The position numbers and the translations under genes are program-made. 64,000 nt of DNA from Gallionella straubiae (GTDB lineage: Bacteria; Pseudomonadota; Gammaproteobacteria; Burkholderiales; Gallionellaceae): contig NZ_CP194331.1 in NCBI RefSeq assembly GCF_051257895.1, positions 1,984,001 to 2,048,000 of the forward strand. Direction: 5' to 3'. Below the pieces are notes generated by a model. That model was not told the DNA's origin. It saw only the letters and a list, made by a program, of their open reading frames with translations, and did no database searches. Positions within the stretch are counted from its first letter, which is position 1; each line of letters opens with the position of its first letter. This document shows positions 35,755 to 43,817 of this stretch, piece after piece.

Positions 35755-36744
35755 CTACACTGATTTGTTGATTTTCTGTTTTACATACTCAGGTACAGAT
35801 CCGAGTTCCGGTTCAGTGTCGCAATCAAAAATGCACAGCACAAGCTCCTTGAGGCGAGCCGGGTCAATCCCAGCATCTTTGCCCCAGTTGAATGCATACT
35901 TTGACTTCATGTAAATAGGAAGTGCTTCGTCAGCAGCATCTTCGCGGATGATGGCAATGTATTTCTGTTTATTATCGCCCTGAGCAAGCATATCGCCTTG
36001 AATAACCATCGTCTCCCAGCCAACACCTCCCTTCCGAAAATCCGCCTTCTCCATGTAATACCTGTCACAGATAAGTAATACCTTTTCCGCCATGATGACC
36101 TCGTTTGTCATCCATTGCGGGAGATCGAAGCCGGGCTTCAAGTGAAATGCATCAAGGCGCGCGTCAACCCCGTGTTGACGTAGTGCTGTAGCAAGCAATT
36201 TGACCCAAGATGCGTTGTCCTTATTGGTTCCAGTGTAGCTAATGAAAACTCTTGGGTGAGGTACAGGCTGTTCTGCTAGTGCAGGTGCTCGAGTGGCGTG
36301 GAGGTTTCGATATGCTTCTTGGGTGAAGCAAAACACGTTGAAGGTAATATTTCCCTCCGAGTCTAGAACTGATCTGAGGGCCTCAAACGAATCGACAGGT
36401 GTCATTCCTCCTGCACCTGTACCCAAAAGAGGGATATTGATAATTCTGATCTGATTTTCAGTCGCGTAGCGGACAATTTCACTCGCGATTTGACGGATTG
36501 CCTTTGCCTCTGATGTAACCGTGTCAACATTAACCGATGCAGCGTATCCTATTGTGCTTGCGAATTCGTACTTGGACTCTCGGAAGTGCACCTTTCCATA
36601 TGGGATGCGACCGATCCGTACGGGAAGGCCGCGCTCATAAAGATTCGTAAGTACAGAGCGCGTAACGCCCCCACCGCTATCACACGGCACAATTAGGAGA
36701 TCGCATTTAGTATCAAAAATACTTCCATGGATGATCTGTATCAT
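35755..36744 (-). CDS. Macro-SEFIR/TIR fusion protein, candidate anti-phage NAD+ effector
   Basis: 329 residues. Residues 1-145 look like a macro domain (IIHGSIFDTKCDLLIVPCDS and, at 105-113, PLLGTGAGG, the ADP-ribose-binding loop). Residues about 164-300 look like a SEFIR/TIR domain: RVFISYTG at 165-172, Asp198 in DARLDAFHLKPG, LICDRYYMEKA and GGVGWETMVI, with Glu244 a candidate catalytic Glu. SEFIR and TIR domains of bacterial defence proteins cleave NAD+; macro domains bind ADP-ribose-type ligands. AT-richer than the core genes. RBS GGGGAGG lies before the ATG. It stands alone between two inverted IS110 copies. The defence role is inferred from domains and context. Confidence 0.8.
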   Translation of the reverse strand: MIQIIHGSIFDTKCDLLIVPCDSGGGVTRSVLTNLYERGLPVRIGRIPYGKVHFRESKYEFASTIGYAASVNVDTVTSEAKAIRQIASEIVRYATENQIRIINIPLLGTGAGGMTPVDSFEALRSVLDSEGNITFNVFCFTQEAYRNLHATRAPALAEQPVPHPRVFISYTGTNKDNASWVKLLATALRQHGVDARLDAFHLKPGFDLPQWMTNEVIMAEKVLLICDRYYMEKADFRKGGVGWETMVIQGDMLAQGDNKQKYIAIIREDAADEALPIYMKSKYAFNWGKDAGIDPARLKELVLCIFDCDTEPELGSVPEYVKQKINKSV

Positions 36745-36899
36745 CTGCCTCCCCTTGCCGGTGTTTGCTCCACAATTGCCTTGAAAAAAATGGCTTAACT
36801 TATGTGCGGTTGGATTAAACGCTATATTGTATAAGGCAGCAAGCGACTGAAATTAGGCATGCAGGGCGATAGCCCGGCATGCCTTAATGTTTTTGGGGT
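36745..36899. other. AT-rich upstream region of the macro-SEFIR gene
   Basis: This 155-bp stretch should hold the promoter of the minus-strand gene. I see AT-rich blocks (minus strand CTTATACAATATAG) but no clear -35/-10 pair. It also holds the hairpin at 36855-36884. Confidence 0.4.
36855..36884 (+). terminator. Hairpin with T-run, possible terminator
   Basis: Arms AGGCATGC (36855-36862) and GCATGCCT (36877-36884), extended inward by GGGC/GCCC, followed on the plus strand by TAATGTTTTTGG. It could stop plus-strand transcription coming from IS110 copy A past the macro-SEFIR gene. No gene precedes it directly, so it may instead be a repeat hairpin. Confidence 0.45.
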
Positions 36900-36937
36900 T
36901 GAGATTTGCTTTTCATCCCCTGTGCGCCGCCGAGTAG
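36900..36937. repeat. Inner end of dispersed repeat next to IS110 copy B
   Basis: Inverse of 35685-35722: TTTGCTTTTCATCCCCTGTG then CGCCGCCGAGTAG, ending at the core dinucleotide AG (CT on the other strand). Confidence 0.85.
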
Positions 36938-36952
36938 ATACCGTCTTCCTCG

Positions 36953-37939
36953 TCAACTGATTTTTGCATAGTCATGGCGATAGGGTTGACGGGTTTTGAG
37001 GACGCCGTAGCACAGATGCACCAGTTTGCGCATAGCGGCGCCGAGCGCGGACATCTTGGATTTACCTCTGGCGAGCAGGCGTTCGTAGATTGCTTTGACG
37101 TGTGGGTTGCAACGTATTGCCACGACAGCCGCCATGTACAGCACAGCGCGTATTCTGGCAGGTCCCGCCTTGGAGAGTCTCGATCGCCCCAATATCGAAC
37201 TTCCCGACTGCCGTTCTATGGGAACCAGGCCAAGATAGGCCGCAAGCTGTTCGGCTGAGCCGAAGTTATGGCTGTGCATGACCGCCAGCAGATTGTTTCC
37301 AACCTGCGGCCCCACCGCAGGGATGCTCTGGAGCAGTGACAGGTCTTTCTTGAGTCCCGGATGATGATCGATATGTTGATCAATGTCCTGCTGCAATTGC
37401 GCGAGTTGCCCGGACAGGAATGCAATGCTGTCGGAGATGGATTGCTGTATCAGTGCTGGAGTGTCCGTGGCATCGGCTTTCTCCCGCCGGTTGCGCTCGC
37501 GTTGCAGGTCTTGGGCAATGGCATCGCGCCGCGTAATCAGCGCCTGCAATATCCGCGCCTCTGGCGCAGGCGGCACCCAAGCTGCAGGCTTGAGCAAGGC
37601 GCCATAGCGAGCCAAGACAAAGCTATCTACCCCGTCCGTCTTGGTGCGCACCGCCAGCCCACGCCCGAAGTCCTTGACCTGCGCCGGATTGACAATGGAA
37701 ACCGCTACACCCGCATCAGCCAGCGCCAGCGCGGCCTGCTCGTGGTAAACCCCCGTTCCTTCCATGACCACATGCAACTCTGCTAGGGAAACGTGTTGCT
37801 TTACGACCCAAGCCAGCAAATCAGCAATGCCGGACTTGCTGTTACTGATCACCTTGGCCTTGCGCTTGCCAATGGCATCATCCAGCAACAGGCAACAATC
37901 CAGCTTGGCCTTGGCGACATCCATACCGAGATAAAACAT
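36953..37939 (-). CDS. IS110-family transposase, copy B
   Basis: 328 residues, amino-acid identical to the copy A enzyme, from ATG 37939 with GGAGG upstream. The DEDD and Ser-containing domains are intact, so it is presumably active. Two identical intact copies argue for recent duplication or transposition. Confidence 0.93.
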   Translation of the reverse strand: MFYLGMDVAKAKLDCCLLLDDAIGKRKAKVISNSKSGIADLLAWVVKQHVSLAELHVVMEGTGVYHEQAALALADAGVAVSIVNPAQVKDFGRGLAVRTKTDGVDSFVLARYGALLKPAAWVPPAPEARILQALITRRDAIAQDLQRERNRREKADATDTPALIQQSISDSIAFLSGQLAQLQQDIDQHIDHHPGLKKDLSLLQSIPAVGPQVGNNLLAVMHSHNFGSAEQLAAYLGLVPIERQSGSSILGRSRLSKAGPARIRAVLYMAAVVAIRCNPHVKAIYERLLARGKSKMSALGAAMRKLVHLCYGVLKTRQPYRHDYAKIS

Positions 37940-37966
37940 GATGACCTCCGTTACAATGGTGCCAAC

Positions 37967-38132
37967 TTCGCCCACTTGCCTTGTGCATTCAGGGTTTGCC
38001 CCTTGGCTACCGTTCAGTGTCTTTGCTGGCGATGTGGTGAAGCAGAGGGCTTAATCTACTCGACAAGGTCAGGCCTTAGCGCAGACTTCAAGCTGCCTCT
38101 GCTTCGGGTGGTGGTAGCTAACCACCACAATG
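37967..38132 (-). ncRNA. Predicted bridge RNA of IS110 copy B
   Basis: Mirror of 34490-34655. The target-loop guides CTGCGCT and CGAGTAG fall at 38078-38084 and 38056-38062, and the flanking repeat supplies the same matching target halves. Evidence as for copy A. Confidence 0.7.
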
Positions 38133-38143
38133 GGGAAGATACA

Positions 38144-38340
38144 AGCGCAGGCTGGTCAGGGGATTTCGGCGAGGACTGTCTGAGCGCGGAGCGCGAGTTC
38201 CGCAGCCGCCTGACCAGTCGAGCAACGCAGGGTACCCGCGAAGCGGGCGGCAAACCGGGGTCGCCTTTTTTTTGGTTACTTTTTCTTGGCGACGCAAGAA
38301 AAAGTGACTAGCTGCCGGGCTACCCCCGGCGGTGTTGGTT
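38144..38340. repeat. Outer half of dispersed repeat interrupted by IS110 copy B
   Basis: Starts AGCGCAGGCTGGTCAGGGG and runs to GGCTACCCCCGGCGGTG. It is nearly identical in inverse to 34280-34478, with small differences in the homopolymer tract near 38270. Confidence 0.88.
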
Positions 38341-38346
38341 TTGGGT

Positions 38347-38390
38347 TTACCCCTCTCCCCAACCCTCTCCCGCAAGGGGCGAGGGGGGTG
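38347..38390. repeat. CTCTCCC-type palindromic repeat
   Basis: CCCCTCTCCCCAACCCTCTC then CCGCAAGGGGCGAGGGGGG; same family as the copies in hemW and rlmI. It lies 26 bp past the rlpA stop on the other strand and may serve as its terminator. Confidence 0.82.
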
Positions 38391-38415
38391 TTATACCCCA
38401 GCAAAATTATCTTGC

Positions 38416-39351
38416 TTAACGCAAGTTCACCATCGGCTTAAACCCCAACTTCCCCTTCAACCCCTCCGCGCTGCTCCGCGCCGCATCCTGATTCGCATAC
38501 GGCCCGAGGTGGACGCGGTTGAGGCCGTCCTTGAGGAACACGCTGAGCTGCTTGCCGGCATCGCCCAGCTTGGTGCGCATCTGCGCCATGAAGGTCTCCG
38601 CGGCTTCGGGGGTCTTGAACGCGCCGAGCTGCAGGTAGACGTTGCCGGTGGTGGCGGCCGTGGTTGTGGCGGCGGGCGGCGCGCTTGCGGCGGGTGCTTC
38701 GGCCTTCGCCAATGGTTTGCTTTCCACTGCATCGGGCTTGGCGAGGGTGTTCACGCTGGCGTCCGGAGTGATGCTCTCGACTTCCACTTCCGAGCTGCCG
38801 TTGCCGATGATGCCGAGCTTGTGCGCGGCGGTGTAGGACAGGTCCATCACGCGCTCATGCAGGAAGGGGCCGCGGTCGTTGATGCGCACCACCACGGATT
38901 TCTTGCTGGCGGTGTTGGTCACGCGCGCGTAGCTCGGGATCGGCAGGGTGGGGTGCGCGGCGGTCATGCCGTACATGTCGTACACCTCGCCGCTGGAGGT
39001 GCGCTGGCCGTGGAATTTCTTGCCGTACCAGGAGGCGATGCCGCGCTCCCTGTAGTTGCCCGCTGAGGTCAGCGGGGTGTAGGTCTTGCCCAGCGCGGTG
39101 TAGGGGCGGTTGGCGTAGCGGTGCAGCGGTTCGCTCTTCGGCACGGCGTCGGGAATGGCGTCGAGGTTGGCCGGGGCGTCCGCGCCGGGGCCGTCTCCGG
39201 CGAGGTAGCCGCCTCCCTTTGCAGGCGTGCTGCCCCCGTGATCCTCGACCGGCGCGGGGGTGCTGCGCGTTGCCACCTGGCGCTGCGGCGTGCTGCCGCA
39301 GGCGGCGAGGATGAGGGTTGCCAATGCCAAAACCAACACTTGCTTATTCAT
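38416..39351 (-). CDS. rlpA: RlpA, septal-ring lytic transglycosylase-like lipoprotein
   Basis: 311-residue outer-membrane lipoprotein. The lipobox is LILAACGSTP (Cys18). The double-psi beta-barrel domain contains GIASWYGKKFHGQRTSSGE and VVVRINDRGPFLHERVMDLS. A C-terminal SPOR domain (NVYLQLGAFKTPEAAETFMA to the end) should bind denuded septal glycan. It is the last gene of mreBCD-mrdA-rodA-rlpA; the rodA stop is 19 bp upstream. Confidence 0.94.
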   Translation of the reverse strand: MNKQVLVLALATLILAACGSTPQRQVATRSTPAPVEDHGGSTPAKGGGYLAGDGPGADAPANLDAIPDAVPKSEPLHRYANRPYTALGKTYTPLTSAGNYRERGIASWYGKKFHGQRTSSGEVYDMYGMTAAHPTLPIPSYARVTNTASKKSVVVRINDRGPFLHERVMDLSYTAAHKLGIIGNGSSEVEVESITPDASVNTLAKPDAVESKPLAKAEAPAASAPPAATTTAATTGNVYLQLGAFKTPEAAETFMAQMRTKLGDAGKQLSVFLKDGLNRVHLGPYANQDAARSSAEGLKGKLGFKPMVNLR

Positions 39352-39370
39352 GCGATCTCCCGGAAATGCT

Positions 39371-40468
39371 CTATGTTTTAACCAGTTTCTTGTGCGTCTC
39401 GATGCTCATCAGCATACCAAAACCCAGCAGCAGGGTCAGCATCGAGGTGCCGCCGTAGCTTACCAGCGGCAGCGGTACGCCGACCACCGGCAGGATGCCG
39501 CTGACCATGCCCATGTTGACGAAGGCGTAGGTGGCGAAGGTCAGCGTGATGGAGCCCGCCATGAGGCGCGTGAAGTAGGTCGAGGCGTTCGCAGTGATGA
39601 CGAAGCCGCGCGCGATCACGAACAGGTACAGGCTGAGCAGGATCAGGTTGCCGAGCAGGCCGAACTCTTCCGAGTACACCGCGAAGATGAAGTCGGTGGT
39701 GCGCTCCGGCAGGAAATCGAGATGGGTCTGCGTGCCGTCCAGGTAGCCCTTGCCGAGGATGCCGCCCGAGCCCACCGCGATGGTCGCCTGGATGGTGTGG
39801 TAGCCCTTGCCGAGCGCATCCTGCGAGGGGTCGAGCAGCATCAGGATGCGGTGCTTCTGGTAGTCGTGCAGCATGTTCCACAGGAAGGGGGCGCTGACCG
39901 AGGCCGCAACGAATAGCCCGCCCATGATGCGCCAGGAGAGGCCCGCGAGGAACAGCACGTAGAAGCCGCTCGCGGAGATCAGGATCGCGGTGCCGAGGTC
40001 GGGCTGGCGCGCGATCAGCGCCACCGGCATGAGCAGCAGCAGCGCGGCGATGAAGTAGTTCTTCAGGGTGAGCGTGGCCTCGTGCTTCTCGAAGTACCAG
40101 GCCATCATCAGCGGCACGCCGATCTTCATCAGCTCGGACGGCTGGATGGTGGCGATGCCGAGGTTCAGCCAGCGCCGCGCGCCGTGGCTGATTTCACCGA
40201 ACAGCGCGACGCCGATGAGCAGCAACATGCCCAGCACATAAATCGGCACGGCGGTGCGCATCAGGTAATGCAGCGGCAGGTTGGCGATCAGCCACATGCA
40301 GGTGAACGCCACGATGATGTTGAGCATCTGGTTCAACGGCTTGCCCCAGCCGGCGTTGTCCGCGCTGTACAGCACCAGCAGGCTGACCGCCATCAGCAGG
40401 CCGATGCCGAGCAGCAGCGGCAGGTCGAGGTGCGCGATGAAGCGCTGCCAGAGCTGGCGCCTAGTCAT
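39371..40468 (-). CDS. rodA: RodA, peptidoglycan glycosyltransferase (SEDS)
   Basis: 365 residues, about ten membrane segments. Polymerises glycan strands for the elongasome with PBP2. SEDS signatures are RWLNLGIATIQPSELMKIGV, RQPDLGTAILI, PERTTDFIFAVYSEEFGLLG and GVPLPLVSYGGTSML. Its start overlaps mrdA by 8 bp. Confidence 0.96.
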   Translation of the reverse strand: MTRRQLWQRFIAHLDLPLLLGIGLLMAVSLLVLYSADNAGWGKPLNQMLNIIVAFTCMWLIANLPLHYLMRTAVPIYVLGMLLLIGVALFGEISHGARRWLNLGIATIQPSELMKIGVPLMMAWYFEKHEATLTLKNYFIAALLLLMPVALIARQPDLGTAILISASGFYVLFLAGLSWRIMGGLFVAASVSAPFLWNMLHDYQKHRILMLLDPSQDALGKGYHTIQATIAVGSGGILGKGYLDGTQTHLDFLPERTTDFIFAVYSEEFGLLGNLILLSLYLFVIARGFVITANASTYFTRLMAGSITLTFATYAFVNMGMVSGILPVVGVPLPLVSYGGTSMLTLLLGFGMLMSIETHKKLVKT

Positions 40469-42362
40469 GTTCCGCCCCCTCCTTGTCGGCTGCGTCCGGC
40501 AGCGGCTGTGGCACCTTGCCGAGCAGGTAGTAGTCCATCACCTTGCGCGCGATCGGCGCTGCCGTGCCGCCGCCGTGCCCGCCGTTCTCCGCCAGCACCA
40601 CCAGCGCGATTTTGGGCTGTTCGGCGGGCGCGAAGGCGATGAACCAGGCATGGTCACGGTGCCGCTCGTCGATCTTGCTCTCGTCGTATTTTTCGCCCTG
40701 CTTCATCGCGATCACCTGTGCGGTGCCGGTCTTGCCGGCGATGCGGTAGGGCGCGCCCGCCGCCGCGCCCGCCGCCGTGCCCCCCGGCTGGTTGACCGCG
40801 ACCATCGCGCGCTTCACCAGGTCGAGGTGCGCGGGTGGAATCTGCAGGTCGGTCTCCGGCTTGTTTTCGATCAGGCGGATTTCGTTGCTGCGCGAGTTGC
40901 GCACCTCCCTGACCAGATGCGGCTTGTAGCTTACGCCGTTGTTGGCCAGCGTTGCGGTGGCATGCGCCAGCTGCAGCGGCGTGACCAGGTTGTAGCCTTG
41001 CCCGATGCCGACCGAAACGGTGTCGCCGGCATACCATTTCTGCTGGTAGCGCCGCATCTTCCATTCCTGCGAGGGCAGCAGGCCGGAGGTTTCGCCTTCC
41101 ATGTCCAGGCTGGTCTTCTTGCCGAAGCCGAAGCTCGACAGGAAGCTGAAGATGTTGTCGATGCCGAGCTCGTTGGCCAGCCCGTAATAGTAGGTGTCGC
41201 AGGACACCACGATGGACTTGAACATGTCCACGCTGCCATGGCCGCCCTGTTTCCAGTCGCGGTACTGGTGGCCGCTGCCGGGCAGATTGAAGTAACCCGG
41301 GTCGCCGATGGTGTGGCCGGGCGAGCGGGTGTTGTAGTGCAGCCCGGCCAGCGCCATGAACGGCTTGATCGTGGAGCCCGGCGGGTACTGCCCGCGCAGC
41401 GCGCGGTTGTTGAGCGGCGTGTCGGGGGAGTTGTTCAGCTCGTCCCAGCTTTGCGTGTCGATGCCGTCGATGAACAGGCCGGGGTCGTAGCCGGGCTTGC
41501 TGACGAAGGCCAGCACCTCGCCGTTGTTCGGGTCGATCGCCACCAGCGCGCCGCGGTAGTTGCCGAACGATTGCACCGCGATCTCCTGCAGCTTCGCGTC
41601 GATGCTCAGCACCAGCGTGTTGCCGGAAGCCGGCGGGGTGCGCGACAGCATGCGCACCGCGCGGCCGCCCGAATCCACCTCGACCTGTTCCACGCCGGTC
41701 TTGCCGTGCAGCACGCTTTCGTAGCTCTGCTCCAGGCCGGTCTTGCCGATGTAATCCGAGCCGCGGTAATTGGCGGCGAGGTCGTTTTCCTCGAGTTGCT
41801 CCACGTCGGTCTGGTTGATGCGCCCGATATAACCGAGCAGGTGGGACATCTGTTCGCCGTACGGGTAATCGCGGAACAGCCGCGCCTTGATCTCGACGCC
41901 GGGGAAGCGGTATTGCTGCGCGGCAAAGCGCGCGACTTCCTCGTCGCTGAGCCGGTTGCGGATCATCAGGGTTTCGAAGTTGCGCCGTTCGGCGAGCAGC
42001 TTGTTGAAGCGCCTGCGATCCTTGGGGGTGATCTCGACCAGCGTGGACAACTCGGCTATCGTGGCTTCCAGGTCGGCGGTCTTGTTCGGCGTGATCTCCA
42101 GCGTGTAGCCGGAGTAGTTGTGCGCCAGCACCACGCCGTTGCGGTCGAGGATCATGCCGCGGTTCGGGACGATGGGCACGATGGAGATGCGGTTGCTCTC
42201 CGCGAGCGTCTGGTAGTAGTCGTGGCGCACCACCTGCAGGTAGAAGAAGCGCAGCAGCAGAATCGCCATCAGCACCAGCACGAAGCCGATGCTGATCGCC
42301 AGCCGCAGCCGGAAGTAGAAAATTTCGCGCTGATGGTTTTTGAGTTCGACGTGCTTGTTCAT
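40461..42362 (-). CDS. mrdA: Penicillin-binding protein 2
   Basis: Elongation-specific transpeptidase, 633 residues from ATG 42362 (MNKHVELKNHQREIFYFRLR). Membrane anchor near residues 22-42, then the pedestal domain. Catalytic Ser is in PGSTIKPFMALAGL (SxxK), SxN-type motif SCDTYYYG, and KTG in RIAGKTGTAQVI. Pairs with RodA; overlaps mreD by 4 bp. Confidence 0.96.
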   Translation of the reverse strand: MNKHVELKNHQREIFYFRLRLAISIGFVLVLMAILLLRFFYLQVVRHDYYQTLAESNRISIVPIVPNRGMILDRNGVVLAHNYSGYTLEITPNKTADLEATIAELSTLVEITPKDRRRFNKLLAERRNFETLMIRNRLSDEEVARFAAQQYRFPGVEIKARLFRDYPYGEQMSHLLGYIGRINQTDVEQLEENDLAANYRGSDYIGKTGLEQSYESVLHGKTGVEQVEVDSGGRAVRMLSRTPPASGNTLVLSIDAKLQEIAVQSFGNYRGALVAIDPNNGEVLAFVSKPGYDPGLFIDGIDTQSWDELNNSPDTPLNNRALRGQYPPGSTIKPFMALAGLHYNTRSPGHTIGDPGYFNLPGSGHQYRDWKQGGHGSVDMFKSIVVSCDTYYYGLANELGIDNIFSFLSSFGFGKKTSLDMEGETSGLLPSQEWKMRRYQQKWYAGDTVSVGIGQGYNLVTPLQLAHATATLANNGVSYKPHLVREVRNSRSNEIRLIENKPETDLQIPPAHLDLVKRAMVAVNQPGGTAAGAAAGAPYRIAGKTGTAQVIAMKQGEKYDESKIDERHRDHAWFIAFAPAEQPKIALVVLAENGGHGGGTAAPIARKVMDYYLLGKVPQPLPDAADKEGAEHD

Positions 42363-42871
42363 TCGCGATCCACACGCATCTGCCGCACCGCGTGGAACAT
42401 GAGGCTGAGCGGCACCCACAGCAGGGTCGAGGTCAGGCAGCCGAGGAAGTACGGCCACACCACGTAGCCGTTGACCTGCCAGTGCACCAGCGCATAGGCC
42501 AGATACGTCAGTGCCAGGATGCCGAACACCTGCGTGGTCTGCTGGCGCAGGTCGAACATCTGCAGGCGGTTATGCAGCGTCACGCCGCCGAAGGCAAGCA
42601 GGGTGTAGGCGAGCGCATGCTGGCCGAACAGGCTGGCATCGGCCACGTCGGCGAGGATGCCGACCGCCCAGGCCAGTCCGATGCCGATGCGCGCCGGCTT
42701 GTGCGTGCACCAGTACAGCATCACCACGGCGACGAAGTCCGGGCGCAGCATCAGCCAGATGCCCTTCCATGGCAGGCCGTTGAGGAACAGCGCGAGCAGC
42801 ACGCTGAACACGATCAGGGTATTGCTGACCGGGCGCTGGATTTCGGGATGGGCAGGGGCGAGGTAGGGCAT
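42359..42871 (-). CDS. mreD: Rod shape-determining protein MreD
   Basis: 170 residues with five or six membrane segments (LIVFSVLLALFLNGLPW, FVAVVMLYW, ALAYTLLAFGGVTL and others). Position between mreC and mrdA is diagnostic. Start shares one base with the mreC stop (TAATG). Confidence 0.93.
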   Translation of the reverse strand: MPYLAPAHPEIQRPVSNTLIVFSVLLALFLNGLPWKGIWLMLRPDFVAVVMLYWCTHKPARIGIGLAWAVGILADVADASLFGQHALAYTLLAFGGVTLHNRLQMFDLRQQTTQVFGILALTYLAYALVHWQVNGYVVWPYFLGCLTSTLLWVPLSLMFHAVRQMRVDRE

Positions 42872-43776
42872 TATTTCTTCTGCTTCGATTTCGAAGGTTG
42901 CGGCGCCGCGGGCTCTTCAGCCGGAGGCTCAGGCAGCCTGGGCAGGCCGGACAGGATCAGCAGGTGGCGGTGGTTGTCCACGCCGGCCACCGGCAGACAG
43001 GTGATGCGCGCAAAGGGGTAGGCCGGGTCGCGCTCGATCTTCACCACCCTGGCGACCGGGATGCCCGGCGGATAGACGCCGTCGATACCCGAGGTGACCA
43101 GCGTGTCGCCATCCTGGATGTCGGAGCTGATCGGCATGTAGCGCAGCGACAACTGGCTGGTGTCGCCTGCGCCGAACACGATGGTGCGCAAGCCGTTGCG
43201 CAGCACCTGCACCGGCACGGCATGGTCCTTTTCGGTGATCAGCGTGACTTCGGAAAGCCAGGGGTGGACGCGGGTAATCTGGCCGACGATGCCGATATCG
43301 TCGATGACCACCCGCCCGATCTGCACGCCGGCATTCGCGCCCTTGTCGATGAGCACCTTGCGCTTGAATACGTCGCGCTCGGCATACACGATCTCGGCCG
43401 CCAGCGTGGCTGGGGCGCCGCGTTGCGGCAGGGCGAGCAGGCTGCGCAACTGGCTGTTCTCCTGCTGCAACGCCTGCAATTGTGACAGCTGCGCCGCATC
43501 GTGGTCATGCTGCTGGTGCAGCGCCCGGTTGTTTTCCACCAGATGCTGCTGGGTGGTCAGGAAATCGCCGGCCTGCTGCCACAGCACGCCAGGCAGGGTT
43601 GCCAGACGCTGTATCGGCGAGACCAGCACGGACAGCGCGCTGCGCGTGGATTCCAGGTAGCGGTAGCGCGCGTCGATGAACAGCAGCAGCAGGGAGAGCA
43701 CTGCGAAGAACACCAGCCGCACCGCAGGGCTGGGGCCGCGATTGAAGAATTGCAGGGATTGGGTGTTGTCTGTCAA
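42871..43776 (-). CDS. mreC: Rod shape-determining protein MreC
   Basis: 301 residues: short cytoplasmic N-terminus, one membrane segment (VRLVFFAVLSLLLLFIDA), a coiled coil (NRALHQQHDHDAAQLSQLQA), then the MreC beta domain (FKRKVLIDKGANAGVQIGRV, LVTSGIDGVYPPGIPVARV). It activates PBP2-RodA. The C-terminus is Pro/Glu-rich then basic. Confidence 0.95.
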   Translation of the reverse strand: MTDNTQSLQFFNRGPSPAVRLVFFAVLSLLLLFIDARYRYLESTRSALSVLVSPIQRLATLPGVLWQQAGDFLTTQQHLVENNRALHQQHDHDAAQLSQLQALQQENSQLRSLLALPQRGAPATLAAEIVYAERDVFKRKVLIDKGANAGVQIGRVVIDDIGIVGQITRVHPWLSEVTLITEKDHAVPVQVLRNGLRTIVFGAGDTSQLSLRYMPISSDIQDGDTLVTSGIDGVYPPGIPVARVVKIERDPAYPFARITCLPVAGVDNHRHLLILSGLPRLPEPPAEEPAAPQPSKSKQKK

Positions 43777-43817
43777 CGACTTTCCATCGCGGCTTTACGG
43801 GGTGTTGCGCTTAACAA

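Larger units (their letters stand above)
36938..38143 (-). mobile_element. IS110-family insertion sequence, copy B (1206 bp)
   Basis: Same length, same ends and same encoded protein as copy A, in opposite orientation. It sits at the same base of a second copy of the same dispersed repeat: core AG at 36936-36937 and 38144-38145. Copies A and B with their repeat flanks form an inverted repeat of about 1.44 kb per arm around a 1.18-kb centre. Confidence 0.88.

Noticed and set aside
34479..38143. Classical composite transposon
   Set aside because: IS110 does not form composite transposons with terminal inverted repeats, and I see no target duplication at the outer ends of the island. The arrangement is explained by two target repeats.
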